Shown: positions 9,286-18,311 of the stretch, piece by piece
How positions within the stretch are numbered: the first letter of the stretch is position 1
How the letters are laid out: each line of letters begins with the position of its first letter
Source: Shewanella pealeana ATCC 700345
GTDB taxonomy: Bacteria > Pseudomonadota > Gammaproteobacteria > Enterobacterales > Shewanellaceae
DNA length: 64,000 nucleotides
Direction of reading: 5' to 3'
Assembly: GCF_000018285.1 (NCBI RefSeq)
Contig: NC_009901.1
Location: 929,001-993,000, forward strand
The notes under the pieces: generated by a model
What the model saw: only the letters and a program-made list of their open reading frames with translations
Database searches by the model: none
What the model was told of the DNA's origin: nothing
Program-made: the position numbers and the translations under genes

Positions 9286-9617
9286 AAATAGCGTCAACCA
9301 TCAAAGTGGCTTGGCAAGTGGCTGGGTAATATTGAGTATAGAAGTGCCCTGTAAAGACAGCCAGCCTAAAAACTTCATCTTCGGTTCCTTGAAGCTGGTT
9401 TTTTGCGACTATGTTACGCCAGTATGAGGAGCCAGTTTTACGATGGAATTATCGTTTTTAGCCCTTGAAGGGCATTTGATGAATAAAATTGCTATTTTGT
9501 GCGCTTTTGACGCTAGGTTTCGAGCAAAGCATGGGTTAAAATAGCGGGTTTTCCGTCTGTAGTTACTTACTGTAGAAACCAAGCCTTGTCGCTTAGCAAT
9601 TAAAAGTTGATTAAATC
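9286..9617. other. Divergent intergenic region upstream of prfB
   Basis: The region holds the promoters of the channel gene (leftward) and prfB (rightward). An imperfect hairpin (CTTCA/TGAAG extended by CCAGC/GCTGG) followed by six Ts lies near 9361-9408 on the + strand with no + strand gene in front of it. Its role is unclear; it could end a short upstream transcript. Confidence 0.4.
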
Positions 9618-10716
9618 ATGTTTGAAGTAAATCCAGTTAAATTCAAAATCAAGGAGCTCGCCGACCGTACCGACCTTCTTCGGGGGTATCTTTGACTACG
9701 ATGCCAAGAGTGAGCGTCTAGAAGAAGTCAGCCGAGAGCTTGAAAGCTCTGAAGTTTGGAATGATCCAGAAAACGCCCAAGCCCTAGGCAAGGAGCGTGC
9801 AGCACTTGAAGCGGTAGTGAAGACTATCGACGATATGGACAGTGGCCTAGAAGATATCGAAGGCTTACTAGAGCTAGCCGTTGAAGAGAACGATGAAGAG
9901 ACCTTTAACGACGCCGCTGCGGAATTACAGGGCTTAGAGAAACGCCTTGAGGAACTTGAGTTCCGTCGTATGTTCTCTAAACCACATGATGCTTCAGATT
10001 GTTATTTAGATATTCAATCAGGATCGGGCGGAACAGAAGCGCAAGATTGGGCCAATATGGTGCTGCGTATGTTCTTACGTTGGGGTGAAGCCCACGACTA
10101 TAAGCCGGAACTGATTGAAGTGACTGCGGGTGATGTTGCCGGTATTAAAGGCGCAACCATTAAGTTTACCGGTGAATATGCTTTTGGTTCACTGCGCACC
10201 GAAACCGGTGTACACCGTTTAGTGCGTAAGTCGCCATTTGACTCGTCGGGTAAGCGTCACACCTCTTTCTGTTCGGTATTCGTTTACCCAGAAATTGATG
10301 ATTCGATTGAGATTGATATCAATCCTTCGGACTTAAGAATTGATACCTACCGCGCGTCAGGTGCGGGTGGTCAGCACGTTAACAAAACTGAGTCGGCAAT
10401 TCGTATTACCCATTTACCGACCAATACCGTTGTGCAGTGTCAGAACGACCGTTCGCAGCATAAGAACCGTGATGCTGCGATGAAACAGCTGAAGGCAAAG
10501 CTGTATGAGCTAGAAATGCTCAAGCAGAATGCTGATAAGCAAGCCGCCGAAGATGCCAAGTCTGATATTGGCTGGGGCAGCCAGATCCGTTCATACGTGC
10601 TCGATGATGCACGTATTAAAGATCTACGTACCGGCGTTGAAAACCGAAATACCCAGAGCGTTTTAGATGGCGATCTGGACAAGTTTATTGAAGCTAGCCT
10701 GAAATCTGGCCTTTAA
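9618..10716 (+). CDS. prfB: Peptide chain release factor 2 (programmed +1 frameshift)
   Basis: RF2 recognises UAA/UGA stops and triggers peptide release. Translation starts at the ATG at 9618 ([10 protein letters not shown]...), reads 25 codons to the in-frame UGA at 9693-9695, slips +1 at CTT (9690-9692), and continues from GAC at 9694. The product is 365 residues, the same as E. coli RF2. The SPF anticodon-mimic tripeptide ('RKSPFDSSG') and the GGQ catalytic motif ('[11 protein letters not shown]') are both present. A reader who starts the gene at 9817 loses the first 66 residues. lysS follows after 12 bases, so the two form the usual prfB-lysS operon. Confidence 0.97.
9681..9696 (+). promoter_or_regulatory. 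prfB +1 frameshift site
   Basis: The stretch CGGGGGTATCTTTGAC contains the internal Shine-Dalgarno-like GGGGG, then TAT, the slippery CTT, and the UGA stop followed by C, a poor termination context. This is the autoregulatory element of RF2: when RF2 is scarce the ribosome shifts instead of stopping. E. coli has AGGGGG; here the first base is C. Confidence 0.96.
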
Positions 10717-10728
10717 CGAGAGAAGAAG

Positions 10729-12234
10729 ATGACTGAACAAACCCAAGACGAGAACAAGTTAATTGCAGAGCGTCGTGCTAAATTAGAGCACATTCGTACC
10801 AACTGCCCAGCAAACGGTCACCCGAACAACTTCGATCGAAAACACAAAGCGGCAGATATCCAAGCTGAATTTGGTCACAACACCAAAGAAGAGCTTGAAG
10901 GCATGGGCATTGAGCGTTCAATCGCTGGCCGTGTTATGGCGAAGCGTGGTCCATTCTTGGTGATCCAAGATGTGAGCGGTCGTATCCAAGCTTATGCGGG
11001 TAAAGACGTTCAAAAAGATCTTAAAGAGAAGTTCTTAGGTCTAGATATTGGTGACATCATAGGTGTGACCGGTCAGCTACACCTTTCAGGTAAGGGCGAC
11101 CTATACGTGAACATGGAAGAGTACCAGTTGCTAACTAAGGCACTGCGTCCACTTCCTGAAAAGTTTCACGGTCTAACTGACCAAGAGACTCGCTACCGTC
11201 AGCGTTATGTAGACTTGATCGTTAACGAAGACTCTCGTGAAGCCTTTATCATGCGTTCTAAAGTGGTTTCGGCTATCCGTAACTTCATGGTGAAGAAAGA
11301 GTTCATGGAAGTTGAAACACCTATGATGCACAGCATTCCAGGTGGTGCTTCAGCACGTCCATTCGAGACGCATCATAATGCTCTTGATATCGCTATGTAC
11401 CTACGTATTGCACCTGAGCTATACCTTAAGCGTCTAGTGGTTGGTGGTTTTGAGCGCGTATTCGAAATCAACCGTAACTTCCGTAACGAAGGTCTGTCTC
11501 CTCGCCATAACCCTGAATTCACTATGATGGAATTCTATATGGCGTACGCTGACTTCAACGATCTAATGGATCTGACTGAAGAGATGCTAAGCTCTATCGC
11601 AACTGAGCTATGTGGTTCTCCACAGCTTCCATACGGTGAGCACACTGTTGATTTTGGTGGCCCATATGCACGTTTGAGCATGTTGGATGCAATCAAGAAG
11701 TACAACCCAGACAACGCAACAATCCAGTCTATGACTTATGAAGAAGTTAAAGACGTTGAGTTTATGCGTGACTTGGCTAAGAGCCTAGGCATGACAGTTG
11801 AGAAGTTCTGGACTTGTGGCCAGCTACTAGAAGAGATCTTTGGTGAAACAGCTGAAACTCAGTTGATGCAACCTACCTTCATCACTGGCTACCCAGCGGA
11901 TATCTCTCCACTAGCACGTCGTAACGACGACAACCATTTCATCACAGACCGTTTCGAGTTCTTCATCGGCGGCCGTGAAGTGGCTAACGGTTTCTCTGAG
12001 CTTAACGATGCTGAAGATCAAGACAGCCGTTTCAAGGCTCAGGTTGATGCTAAAGATGCTGGTGATGACGAAGCGATGTTCTATGACGCTGACTACATCA
12101 CTGCACTAGAGCACGGCTTACCACCAACTGCGGGTCAAGGTATCGGTATCGACCGTCTAGTGATGCTATTCACTAACACGCACACTATCCGTGACGTGAT
12201 CCTATTCCCTGCGATGCGTCCACAAGCTAACTAA
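10729..12234 (+). CDS. lysS: Lysyl-tRNA synthetase (class II)
   Basis: This 501-residue enzyme charges tRNA-Lys in the cytoplasm. The N-terminal OB-fold anticodon-binding domain covers about residues 60-150. The class II core has motif 2 '[20 protein letters not shown]' and motif 3 '[11 protein letters not shown]'. Its length matches LysS of enterics (about 505). It follows prfB by 12 bases with a purine-rich ribosome site (GAGAGAAGAAG). Codon use is strongly biased to a small set (CTA, GGT, CGT, AAC), as expected of a highly expressed gene. Confidence 0.97.
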   Translation: MTEQTQDENKLIAERRAKLEHIRTNCPANGHPNNFDRKHKAADIQAEFGHNTKEELEGMGIERSIAGRVMAKRGPFLVIQDVSGRIQAYAGKDVQKDLKEKFLGLDIGDIIGVTGQLHLSGKGDLYVNMEEYQLLTKALRPLPEKFHGLTDQETRYRQRYVDLIVNEDSREAFIMRSKVVSAIRNFMVKKEFMEVETPMMHSIPGGASARPFETHHNALDIAMYLRIAPELYLKRLVVGGFERVFEINRNFRNEGLSPRHNPEFTMMEFYMAYADFNDLMDLTEEMLSSIATELCGSPQLPYGEHTVDFGGPYARLSMLDAIKKYNPDNATIQSMTYEEVKDVEFMRDLAKSLGMTVEKFWTCGQLLEEIFGETAETQLMQPTFITGYPADISPLARRNDDNHFITDRFEFFIGGREVANGFSELNDAEDQDSRFKAQVDAKDAGDDEAMFYDADYITALEHGLPPTAGQGIGIDRLVMLFTNTHTIRDVILFPAMRPQAN

Positions 12235-12268
12235 TCCTTAGCATATAGCTGCATAGCAGTAAGACTTT

Positions 12269-12298
12269 AAAAACCAGCCACTAGGCTGGTTTTTTTAT
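12269..12298 (+). terminator. Terminator of prfB-lysS
   Basis: AAACCAGCC and GGCTGGTTT form a stem with an ACTA loop, followed by a T-run, 35 bases after the lysS stop. Confidence 0.92.
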
Positions 12299-12880
12299 GT
12301 CACAATTTCAAATTTTGCATTTCTGTGACCAATTTAGATAGATTAAAAGTTAATCTGACGCGTTAGTTGATTTTTATCAAATAAATCAAAGTCGATTCCC
12401 TGTATTTTGTCGCGTTGCTAATATTTCAACCTAGCTTAGCTTGCTGATGTTAGTGATTGTTAATTGCACTTAATTTTGATTTTATTTCGTTTTTAGGCCA
12501 AAGCTGTCGCTGTAGATATAAAGCTGTTGCTGTTGATACATAGCTGAAAACTAATGTATACCTCTAATGGTATAGAGTGGGGCTTTTCTAGTGCTGAATA
12601 TGATTGATGAGCGCTAATGTCTATGATTTTGTTAGTATAAATGATAGATTGATATATTGATTACTCATCTGAAACGTCAACATTTAGTATCGTTAACAGC
12701 ATTTTCTGATGTTGATTTCCTGCGATTTTATCTAGGGTGAACCTTTATCTTCTTAGTCTTAAATACTAAGGTTAAGCCTGTTTTTGATATTTTTATTTGC
12801 AAATTGCTTCATAGCCATCAAACGTCGAGATTTGACAGAATTCTTTTTGGATCACAGTGGAAAACTAATAGGACATAGAG
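12299..12880. other. Long AT-rich intergenic region
   Basis: About 580 bases without a plausible protein gene. Besides the FNR-type box it holds a two-copy 20-base direct repeat (AAAGCTGTCGCTGTAGATA at 12500 and a near copy at 12520). The length allows a long 5' leader or a small RNA, but I see no terminator that would define one. Confidence 0.45.
12367..12380. promoter_or_regulatory. FNR/EtrA-type box
   Basis: TTGATTTTTATCAA is an exact match to TTGAT-N4-ATCAA, the consensus for FNR and its Shewanella homologue EtrA. It lies 500 bases before the next gene and 70 bases past the lysS terminator. The match is seen directly; the regulatory role is inferred. Confidence 0.55.
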
Positions 12881-15400
12881 TTGATTGATATCACAATAAC
12901 GCAAGCTCAACGGGGTGAATGGCAGCAATCTATCGATATGCTGGCACGAATAGCCCAGTGCGGGGCCGCGTTATTACAGCTAAAGCAAACCGATAAGTTT
13001 GTTGCTATCGGCTACGCCAATATTAGTCCTGAGCGACTAGATAAGCTGCAATTGACTCGAGAGCAGGTCTATCGCTGTACTCCAACACAAATGACTGATG
13101 ATAGTGATACTCTCGCCGAAGTCGACACTCGTATTCAATGTTTGATACCAATCAACTGGCCAGCAGGCGCTCTATTCGGATATATCTGCATCTGTCCTGC
13201 TGATGAGGACATTCCTGCTCACTCTATGGCGGCTCAGCAAGCAGAAATTAGACGGCTATTAAAAGTGTGCGCTGACAGCATTGAACAGGACTTAGCTCAA
13301 ATTTATCGTCAATTTAAGCGCGATCAAAACAGTAAGCGCGATGTGAGCCATCAGGCTAGTCAACTTAGTTTACAAGCCTTCATTGATTGCATGAAAGAGC
13401 ATGTGTGGGTCAAAGATACATCAGGCCGCTACATGATGGTTAACCACAGTGTAGAGCTTGCTTGGAACCGCCCTAGAGAGCAGATCTTAAACTTTACCGA
13501 TGATGAGCTGTTTGAACCGCGCTTGGCTAAGCACTTTATTGCCAGCGATATCGAATCTATTCGTCAGGGTGTTCAGGTCAGTGCTGGCGAGTGTGAAGGC
13601 TTAGATATTGGTGATGTAGACTCTTGGTTAGAAACGACTAAGGTACCAGCCATCAATGATGATGGGGAACTCACTGGGGTGATTGGGATCTCGCGTAATA
13701 TCGCATCCCATAAGGCGGCGAAAGATCAGCTGGAGCTGGCTTCGAGAGTCTTCGAAAACTCGGTGGAGGGGGTGATCATTACCGATGTTGACGGTGCGAT
13801 TATCGATGCTCATGGTGCCTATAGCGAGATCACTGGCTATACAAAAGAAGAACTCTTAGGCCAAAACCCTAGAGTGCTTAATTCTGGTCGCCATAAGAAG
13901 GCCTTTTTTACCGAGATGTGGAATGACTTGCTGAGCAAAGGCAAGTGGCACGGTGAGATCTGGAATCGCCGTAAAAGCGGCGCCATCTTTCCACAGATGC
14001 TTAATATCAGTGCTGTCTACGATATTGAGCATCAGATCCGTTTTTTTGTCGCTGTGTTTAATGATATTTCGGCGCAGAAACAGAGTGAAGCCGAACTGGC
14101 TAAGGTCGCGTTTCACGACCCGCTGACTAAGCTACCTAATCGTATGGCGCTTAATACTGGCTTAGAGCAAGAGTTAAAGCAGGCAAGCCACAGCAATACG
14201 CGTCTTGGATTGGTTTATATCGATGTCGATCTGTTTAAGCAGATCAATGAAAGCTATGGCCATCCTGTTGGTGATGAGGTTTTGCTTGAGGTCAGTCGTC
14301 GTTTTAGTCAGAGCTTAGGTGATTTAGTCACAGCCGCTCGATTAGGCAGTGATGAGTTTGCGTTGCTGCTACCCAATATCGACAGTAACGATGCCCTACT
14401 GCAGCAGATTAACAATTTACGTAAGGTATTCGACCAGCCTTTTATTTTAGGTGAACATGGTCAGGCTCGCCTTACCTCAAGCATGGGGGTGGCGATTTAC
14501 CCTGATGATGCCCAAGATCCTAGTGGATTATTAGTTAATGCAGAAATCGCGATGCATAGAGCTAAGCAAGATGGTCGTAATAATTGCGCCTTCTATACCG
14601 AGTCTCTGAATCAAGAGTCCGTCGCTAAACTCAAATTACAGAGTGCGCTTCATGACGCGATAGAGCTAAATGCCTTGTATCTGGTGTATCAACCCAAGAT
14701 CAGCTTTGTAACTGGCGATGTGGTCGGTTTTGAGGCCTTGCTACGTTGGGACGATCCAGCTTTTGGTGCGGTTTCTCCAGCTGTCTTTATTCCTCTGGCT
14801 GAAAAAATCGGCCTAATTCAGGATATTGGCCGTTGGGTGTTAAAGCGCGCCTGTGAACAGGGGCAACGTTGGCGTGAACAAGGCGTGAACTTTGGCCGAA
14901 TCGCGGTGAATGTTGCCGGTCAGCAAATTCAACGCAGTAGTTTTGTCGATGAAGTCGCAGAGACCCTTAAACAAACGGGGTTGCCTGCGAGCTGTTTAGA
15001 GCTGGAAGTGACGGAGAGTTACATGATGTCAGAGCCAGAGCTTGTAAGCCAAGACTTAGCTAAGCTCGGACTGATGGGAGTTGAGCTATCGATTGATGAC
15101 TTTGGCACCGGCTACTCGTCATTGAGTTATCTTAAAAAACTGCCGATCCATAAGCTTAAAATCGATCAGTCATTCATTGCTGGCTTGCCTTTAGATACCC
15201 ACAATACCGCGATAGCCAAGGCGATTATTGCCATGGGGCATGCCTTGAACCTAAAAGTGGTCGCCGAAGGGGTTGAAACACAAGCTCAGGCAGACTTCTT
15301 AAAGGATAACTTGTGCGATCATGCACAGGGCTACTTTTATAGTAAGCCGAAATTAGTCGAAGAACTGACAGACTTTTTGCATAAGGCGCCGCGCAACTAA
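12881..15400 (+). CDS. GAF/PAS-PAS-GGDEF-EAL cyclic-di-GMP protein
   Basis: Starts with TTG; AGGA lies 7 bases upstream and no better start exists nearby. The 839 residues read as a GAF-like N-terminus (about 10-140), PAS1 ('MKEHVWVKDTSGRYMMVN'), PAS2 ('FENSVEGVIITDVDG'), GGDEF (about 405-565) and EAL (about 580-835). The cyclase signature is GSDEF rather than GGDEF, a change that may lower or abolish synthesis. The EAL part is complete: 'GFEALLRW', 'LEVTES', 'IDDFGTGYSS', 'KIDQSFI' and 'AEGVET' all carry the metal and substrate ligands, so c-di-GMP hydrolysis is the likelier activity. No transmembrane segment is seen, so sensing is cytosolic. Confidence 0.93.
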   Translation: MIDITITQAQRGEWQQSIDMLARIAQCGAALLQLKQTDKFVAIGYANISPERLDKLQLTREQVYRCTPTQMTDDSDTLAEVDTRIQCLIPINWPAGALFGYICICPADEDIPAHSMAAQQAEIRRLLKVCADSIEQDLAQIYRQFKRDQNSKRDVSHQASQLSLQAFIDCMKEHVWVKDTSGRYMMVNHSVELAWNRPREQILNFTDDELFEPRLAKHFIASDIESIRQGVQVSAGECEGLDIGDVDSWLETTKVPAINDDGELTGVIGISRNIASHKAAKDQLELASRVFENSVEGVIITDVDGAIIDAHGAYSEITGYTKEELLGQNPRVLNSGRHKKAFFTEMWNDLLSKGKWHGEIWNRRKSGAIFPQMLNISAVYDIEHQIRFFVAVFNDISAQKQSEAELAKVAFHDPLTKLPNRMALNTGLEQELKQASHSNTRLGLVYIDVDLFKQINESYGHPVGDEVLLEVSRRFSQSLGDLVTAARLGSDEFALLLPNIDSNDALLQQINNLRKVFDQPFILGEHGQARLTSSMGVAIYPDDAQDPSGLLVNAEIAMHRAKQDGRNNCAFYTESLNQESVAKLKLQSALHDAIELNALYLVYQPKISFVTGDVVGFEALLRWDDPAFGAVSPAVFIPLAEKIGLIQDIGRWVLKRACEQGQRWREQGVNFGRIAVNVAGQQIQRSSFVDEVAETLKQTGLPASCLELEVTESYMMSEPELVSQDLAKLGLMGVELSIDDFGTGYSSLSYLKKLPIHKLKIDQSFIAGLPLDTHNTAIAKAIIAMGHALNLKVVAEGVETQAQADFLKDNLCDHAQGYFYSKPKLVEELTDFLHKAPRN

Positions 15401-15421
15401 TCGTTGCGCATAGCTTTTAAG

Positions 15422-16015
15422 TTAGATAAAACTGCTTACGGGGAGCACTTCCCCGGGCTGCATCTGTTTAAGACAAATATGGCCAATTCGGACTCTAACT
15501 AACCTTAAGGTCGGCAAACCCACCGCAGCGGTCATCTTTCGCACTTGACGATTTTTACCTTCAGCTATGGTGACACTGAGCCAGCTAGTCGGCCCGTGGC
15601 GAGGATCTCGGATTTTCTTGCCCCGAGCGGGGAGGTTAGGTTCAGTCGTTAGCAGTTCTACCTGACAGGGTAAAGTCAGGTATTTACCACCGCTTATGCC
15701 GATCTCTACCCCTTGTTGTAGCTGTAACAGCTGCGCTTGACTCACAAGACCATCAACCTGCACATAATATTCTTTTTCGATGCTTTTACTGCGAATGAGG
15801 TGGCTCTGCATGCCATCAGTCGTCAGTAGCAACAAGCCTTCAGAGTCATGGTCGAGTCGGCCAATAGCCATCGTCTTATCGGGAAAGTCATAGAGCTGAC
15901 CAAGTAGCGGCTTACTTTTTCGGGTCTCTGGCACAAATTGACTTAAAAAACCGTAGGGCTTGTAGATCAAAAAGTGTTGATGCGCCTGCTCGGCAGCTTG
16001 CTCGATGAAAGACAT
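15422..16015 (-). CDS. rluE: 23S rRNA pseudouridine synthase RluE-like
   Basis: Family of RsuA/RluB/E/F pseudouridine synthases. The catalytic motif 'GRLDHDSEGLLLLTTDG' carries the essential Asp, and 'KEYYVQVDG' and 'EGKNRQVRKMTAAVGLPTLRL' are family landmarks. There is no N-terminal S4 domain, and the 'GPTSWLSVTI' segment matches RluE, which modifies U2457 of 23S rRNA in E. coli. Length is 197 residues, slightly shorter than E. coli RluE (217). It converges on the GGDEF-EAL gene, whose stop lies only 21 bases away. Confidence 0.88.
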   Translation of the reverse strand: MSFIEQAAEQAHQHFLIYKPYGFLSQFVPETRKSKPLLGQLYDFPDKTMAIGRLDHDSEGLLLLTTDGMQSHLIRSKSIEKEYYVQVDGLVSQAQLLQLQQGVEIGISGGKYLTLPCQVELLTTEPNLPARGKKIRDPRHGPTSWLSVTIAEGKNRQVRKMTAAVGLPTLRLVRVRIGHICLKQMQPGEVLPVSSFI

Positions 16016-16114
16016 AGTAGAAACTCAAAGTAATGGAGTAAGCATTATATCGCTAATCGAGCCGCTTAGCTTGAGTCGTGGTAAACAGGGGGGAGGTGTT
16101 AAAATACCAACCGC

Positions 16115-16132
16115 AATGACAGCGTTGTCATT
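16115..16132. promoter_or_regulatory. NagR-type operator
   Basis: AATGACAGCGTTGTCATT is an 18-base near-perfect palindrome. It agrees with the LacI-family NagR motif reported for Shewanella chitin/GlcNAc genes, as I remember it (AATGACA-N4-TGTCATT). It lies 165 bases before nagB, which fits control of amino-sugar catabolism. rluE starts 100 bases to the left. Confidence 0.7.
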
Positions 16133-16296
16133 TGCTCGGTGTAAGGTTATAGTAATGTTACATGGTTAACGGCAAGTTGGTTTTTGCGCTTATCGGTTCG
16201 GCAACGAATTAAGCAAACCTGTTGAATGAAGAGCTGCTTAGCTAGCCTTTAGCTAAAGACTGGCTAACAACGACGAACACATATTGGATCAAGTTT

Positions 16297-17088
16297 ATGC
16301 AAATCGTAATATTAAAAGACAGTGCGTCGGTTGCTGAATATGGCGCAAATATTTTTATTAAGCAGCTGAAGAAGAAGGCGGATTCTGTGCTTGGCTTGGC
16401 GACAGGTTCAACCCCTGTGTCCCTATATCAAAGTTTAATTGCCGCAAATAAGGCTAAGCAGATCTCCTTTAAAGCCGTTACAACGTTCAATCTAGATGAA
16501 TACCTTGGCCTTGAAGGCACGCATCCACAAAGTTATCGTTACTTTATGAATGAGCAGCTTTTTGAGCATATCGATATCGATAAATCTAAGACTTTTGTGC
16601 CGCCGGGAGATGCCGCTAATCCGCTTGAAGCCTGCCAAGCTTATGAGGAAAAGATAAAATCAGCGGGCGGTATCGATATCCAGTTACTCGGCATTGGCCG
16701 TAACGGTCATATCGGTTTTAACGAGCCCTCATCAGGCTTAATGTCGCGTACTCGTGTGAAGACCTTAACCAAGGCGACTATCGAAGATAACGCCCGTTTC
16801 TTCAAAGAAGATGAGTATCAACCACATCTGTCGATCACTATGGGCATAGGCACCATCTTAGATGCCAAGAAAGTAGTGCTATTGGCCACCGGCGAGAATA
16901 AGGCCGATGCCATTCTTGCTACAGTGGAAGGCGCATTAACCGCAGCTTGCCCTGCATCGGCACTGCAACTGCATCAAGATGCGGTATTGGTGATCGATGA
17001 GGCGGCGGCTTCAAAACTGTCTGACAAAGATTTTTATAAGCACATCGAAGCCGAGAACCAAAAGCTGATGGCGAGATTGGGTCTGTAA
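16297..17088 (+). CDS. nagB: Glucosamine-6-phosphate deaminase, classical NagB
   Basis: Converts glucosamine-6-phosphate to fructose-6-phosphate and ammonia, linking GlcNAc/chitin breakdown to glycolysis. Visible motifs are the phosphate loop '[12 protein letters not shown]', the 'FNLDEYLGL' segment with the catalytic Asp, and '[14 protein letters not shown]' with the active-site His and Glu. Length 263, close to E. coli NagB (266). This is the classical type, not the sugar-isomerase-like NagB-II described from Shewanella nag clusters. No other nag gene is adjacent; the upstream NagR-type palindrome supports co-regulation in trans. Confidence 0.95.
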   Translation: MQIVILKDSASVAEYGANIFIKQLKKKADSVLGLATGSTPVSLYQSLIAANKAKQISFKAVTTFNLDEYLGLEGTHPQSYRYFMNEQLFEHIDIDKSKTFVPPGDAANPLEACQAYEEKIKSAGGIDIQLLGIGRNGHIGFNEPSSGLMSRTRVKTLTKATIEDNARFFKEDEYQPHLSITMGIGTILDAKKVVLLATGENKADAILATVEGALTAACPASALQLHQDAVLVIDEAAASKLSDKDFYKHIEAENQKLMARLGL

Positions 17089-17134
17089 ATATGACGCCTT
17101 TGTTTTAATAGGGCTGCTCGGTATCGATTTATTG

Positions 17135-17166
17135 AAGGACAAGCATTAGCATGTCCTTTTTTGTTT
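17135..17166 (+). terminator. Terminator of nagB
   Basis: AAGGACA and TGTCCTT form the stem around AGCATTAGCA, followed by a T-run, about 50 bases after the nagB stop. Confidence 0.88.
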
Positions 17167-17695
17167 TCTGCCCTAAACCACGACTTCAGTAGGTGGTTAT
17201 CATCAATTAGGCTCTGCCTGAATTACGTTCAATGGCATTGGGGAGTAAGGCAATGTTTAACGACTTATAAGCACGCCGACTTTTGTTTCAAGAGAAAGTG
17301 TCCATGGAGGCGAGCTTAGCATCCATGCGATACACGGCTTATAAGTTCATTTAAACATAGCTGATTAACTCAAGTGATACGTGAGCTTTGCTAATGGTGC
17401 GGTACAAGCTTCTAAATCAGGGATGATTTAGTAGAGCCTATAGGGATATATTTACGGCGTCTTGTTAACGCACGGTAGGAAAGCTCCCTTTTAGGGAGTC
17501 TGCTTTATAACAGATGGGCAAAGCCACCTTCTGCAGAAGGTGCATCTTTTACATCTATTCCTTTTCATATTTGGGTAGATCTATTAGCCATAACTGCATG
17601 GGTCAGTGGGCTAGATTTGTCATTTTGTTAATATATTGTTTATTCTTATTTCATACTGCACGTCGGTGCTCATTGCATATTAAGAGTAAATGATC
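17167..17695. other. Palindrome-rich intergenic region
   Basis: No gene is seen. It holds two CTTATAAG palindromes 74 bases apart (17264, 17338), a GCATCCATGC hairpin (17319-17328; CATGGATG loop on the - strand), a small CTCCC/GGGAG hairpin near 17485, and a perfect 18-base palindrome CACCTTCTGCAGAAGGTG (17525-17542). This looks like a degraded member of the intergenic hairpin repeats seen elsewhere in the window. Confidence 0.5.
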
Positions 17696-18232
17696 ATGTT
17701 TAAGAAATTCCTGCTGCTCCTGCTGGTAATAATTGCATTGCCTTTCATTGCGGGACTGTTTGTCGATAAGAATTACTCGGTGACGACTCAAATCACCATA
17801 GATAAACCCGTTGCAGAGGTATTCGATTACGTCAAATACCTCAAGAACCAAGACCAATATAGTGTGTGGGCGCAGATGGATCCTGATATGCAAAAAAACT
17901 ATCGCGGCATAGACGGTATGGTAGGGTTTGTTGCAGGCTGGGCGAGTGACAAAGAAGAGGTCGGCGTGGGCGAGCAGGAGATAGTTCGCATAGATGAAGG
18001 TAAACGCATCGACTATGAGTTGAGATTTTATAAGCCATTTGAATCTACTGACTTTGCCTATATGGAGACACAGGCAATTTCGGCTAATCAGACCCGAGTG
18101 ACTTGGGGCTTTGGCGGGCATTTAGATTACCCGATGAATTTAATGTTCCTGTTTATCGATTTCGAAGGCATGATTACTAACGACTTAAACCAAGGGCTGC
18201 AGCAGCTTAAAACCATAGTCGAAGCTCAGTAG
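17696..18232 (+). CDS. SRPBCC-family lipid-binding-like protein
   Basis: The ATG at 17696 has AAGAG about 9 bases upstream; the ATG two codons earlier is too close to it. One N-terminal hydrophobic segment (about residues 2-20) should act as signal peptide or anchor. The rest fits the START/SRPBCC fold used by polyketide cyclases and ligand-binding proteins: 'TTQITIDKPVAEVFDYVKYLKNQDQYSVW' at the start and a long C-terminal helix. 178 residues. The ligand is unknown. It is followed by the nitroreductase and cupin genes on the same strand with short gaps, suggesting one transcription unit. Confidence 0.8.
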   Translation: MFKKFLLLLLVIIALPFIAGLFVDKNYSVTTQITIDKPVAEVFDYVKYLKNQDQYSVWAQMDPDMQKNYRGIDGMVGFVAGWASDKEEVGVGEQEIVRIDEGKRIDYELRFYKPFESTDFAYMETQAISANQTRVTWGFGGHLDYPMNLMFLFIDFEGMITNDLNQGLQQLKTIVEAQ

Positions 18233-18311
18233 AATAAGCTCAGTAGTTCGCAGGATTGCGACGCCCACTTAGCAATTGCTAACAATAACTAAAATACCTT
18301 GAAGGTAAAAC

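Noticed and set aside
9817..10716. prfB starting at the first ATG of the long frame
   Set aside because: The frame upstream with the +1 shift site gives a full 365-residue RF2.
17651..18121. 156-codon frame opposite the SRPBCC gene
   Set aside because: Shadow of a gene with a family fold, ribosome site and hydrophobic N-terminus.
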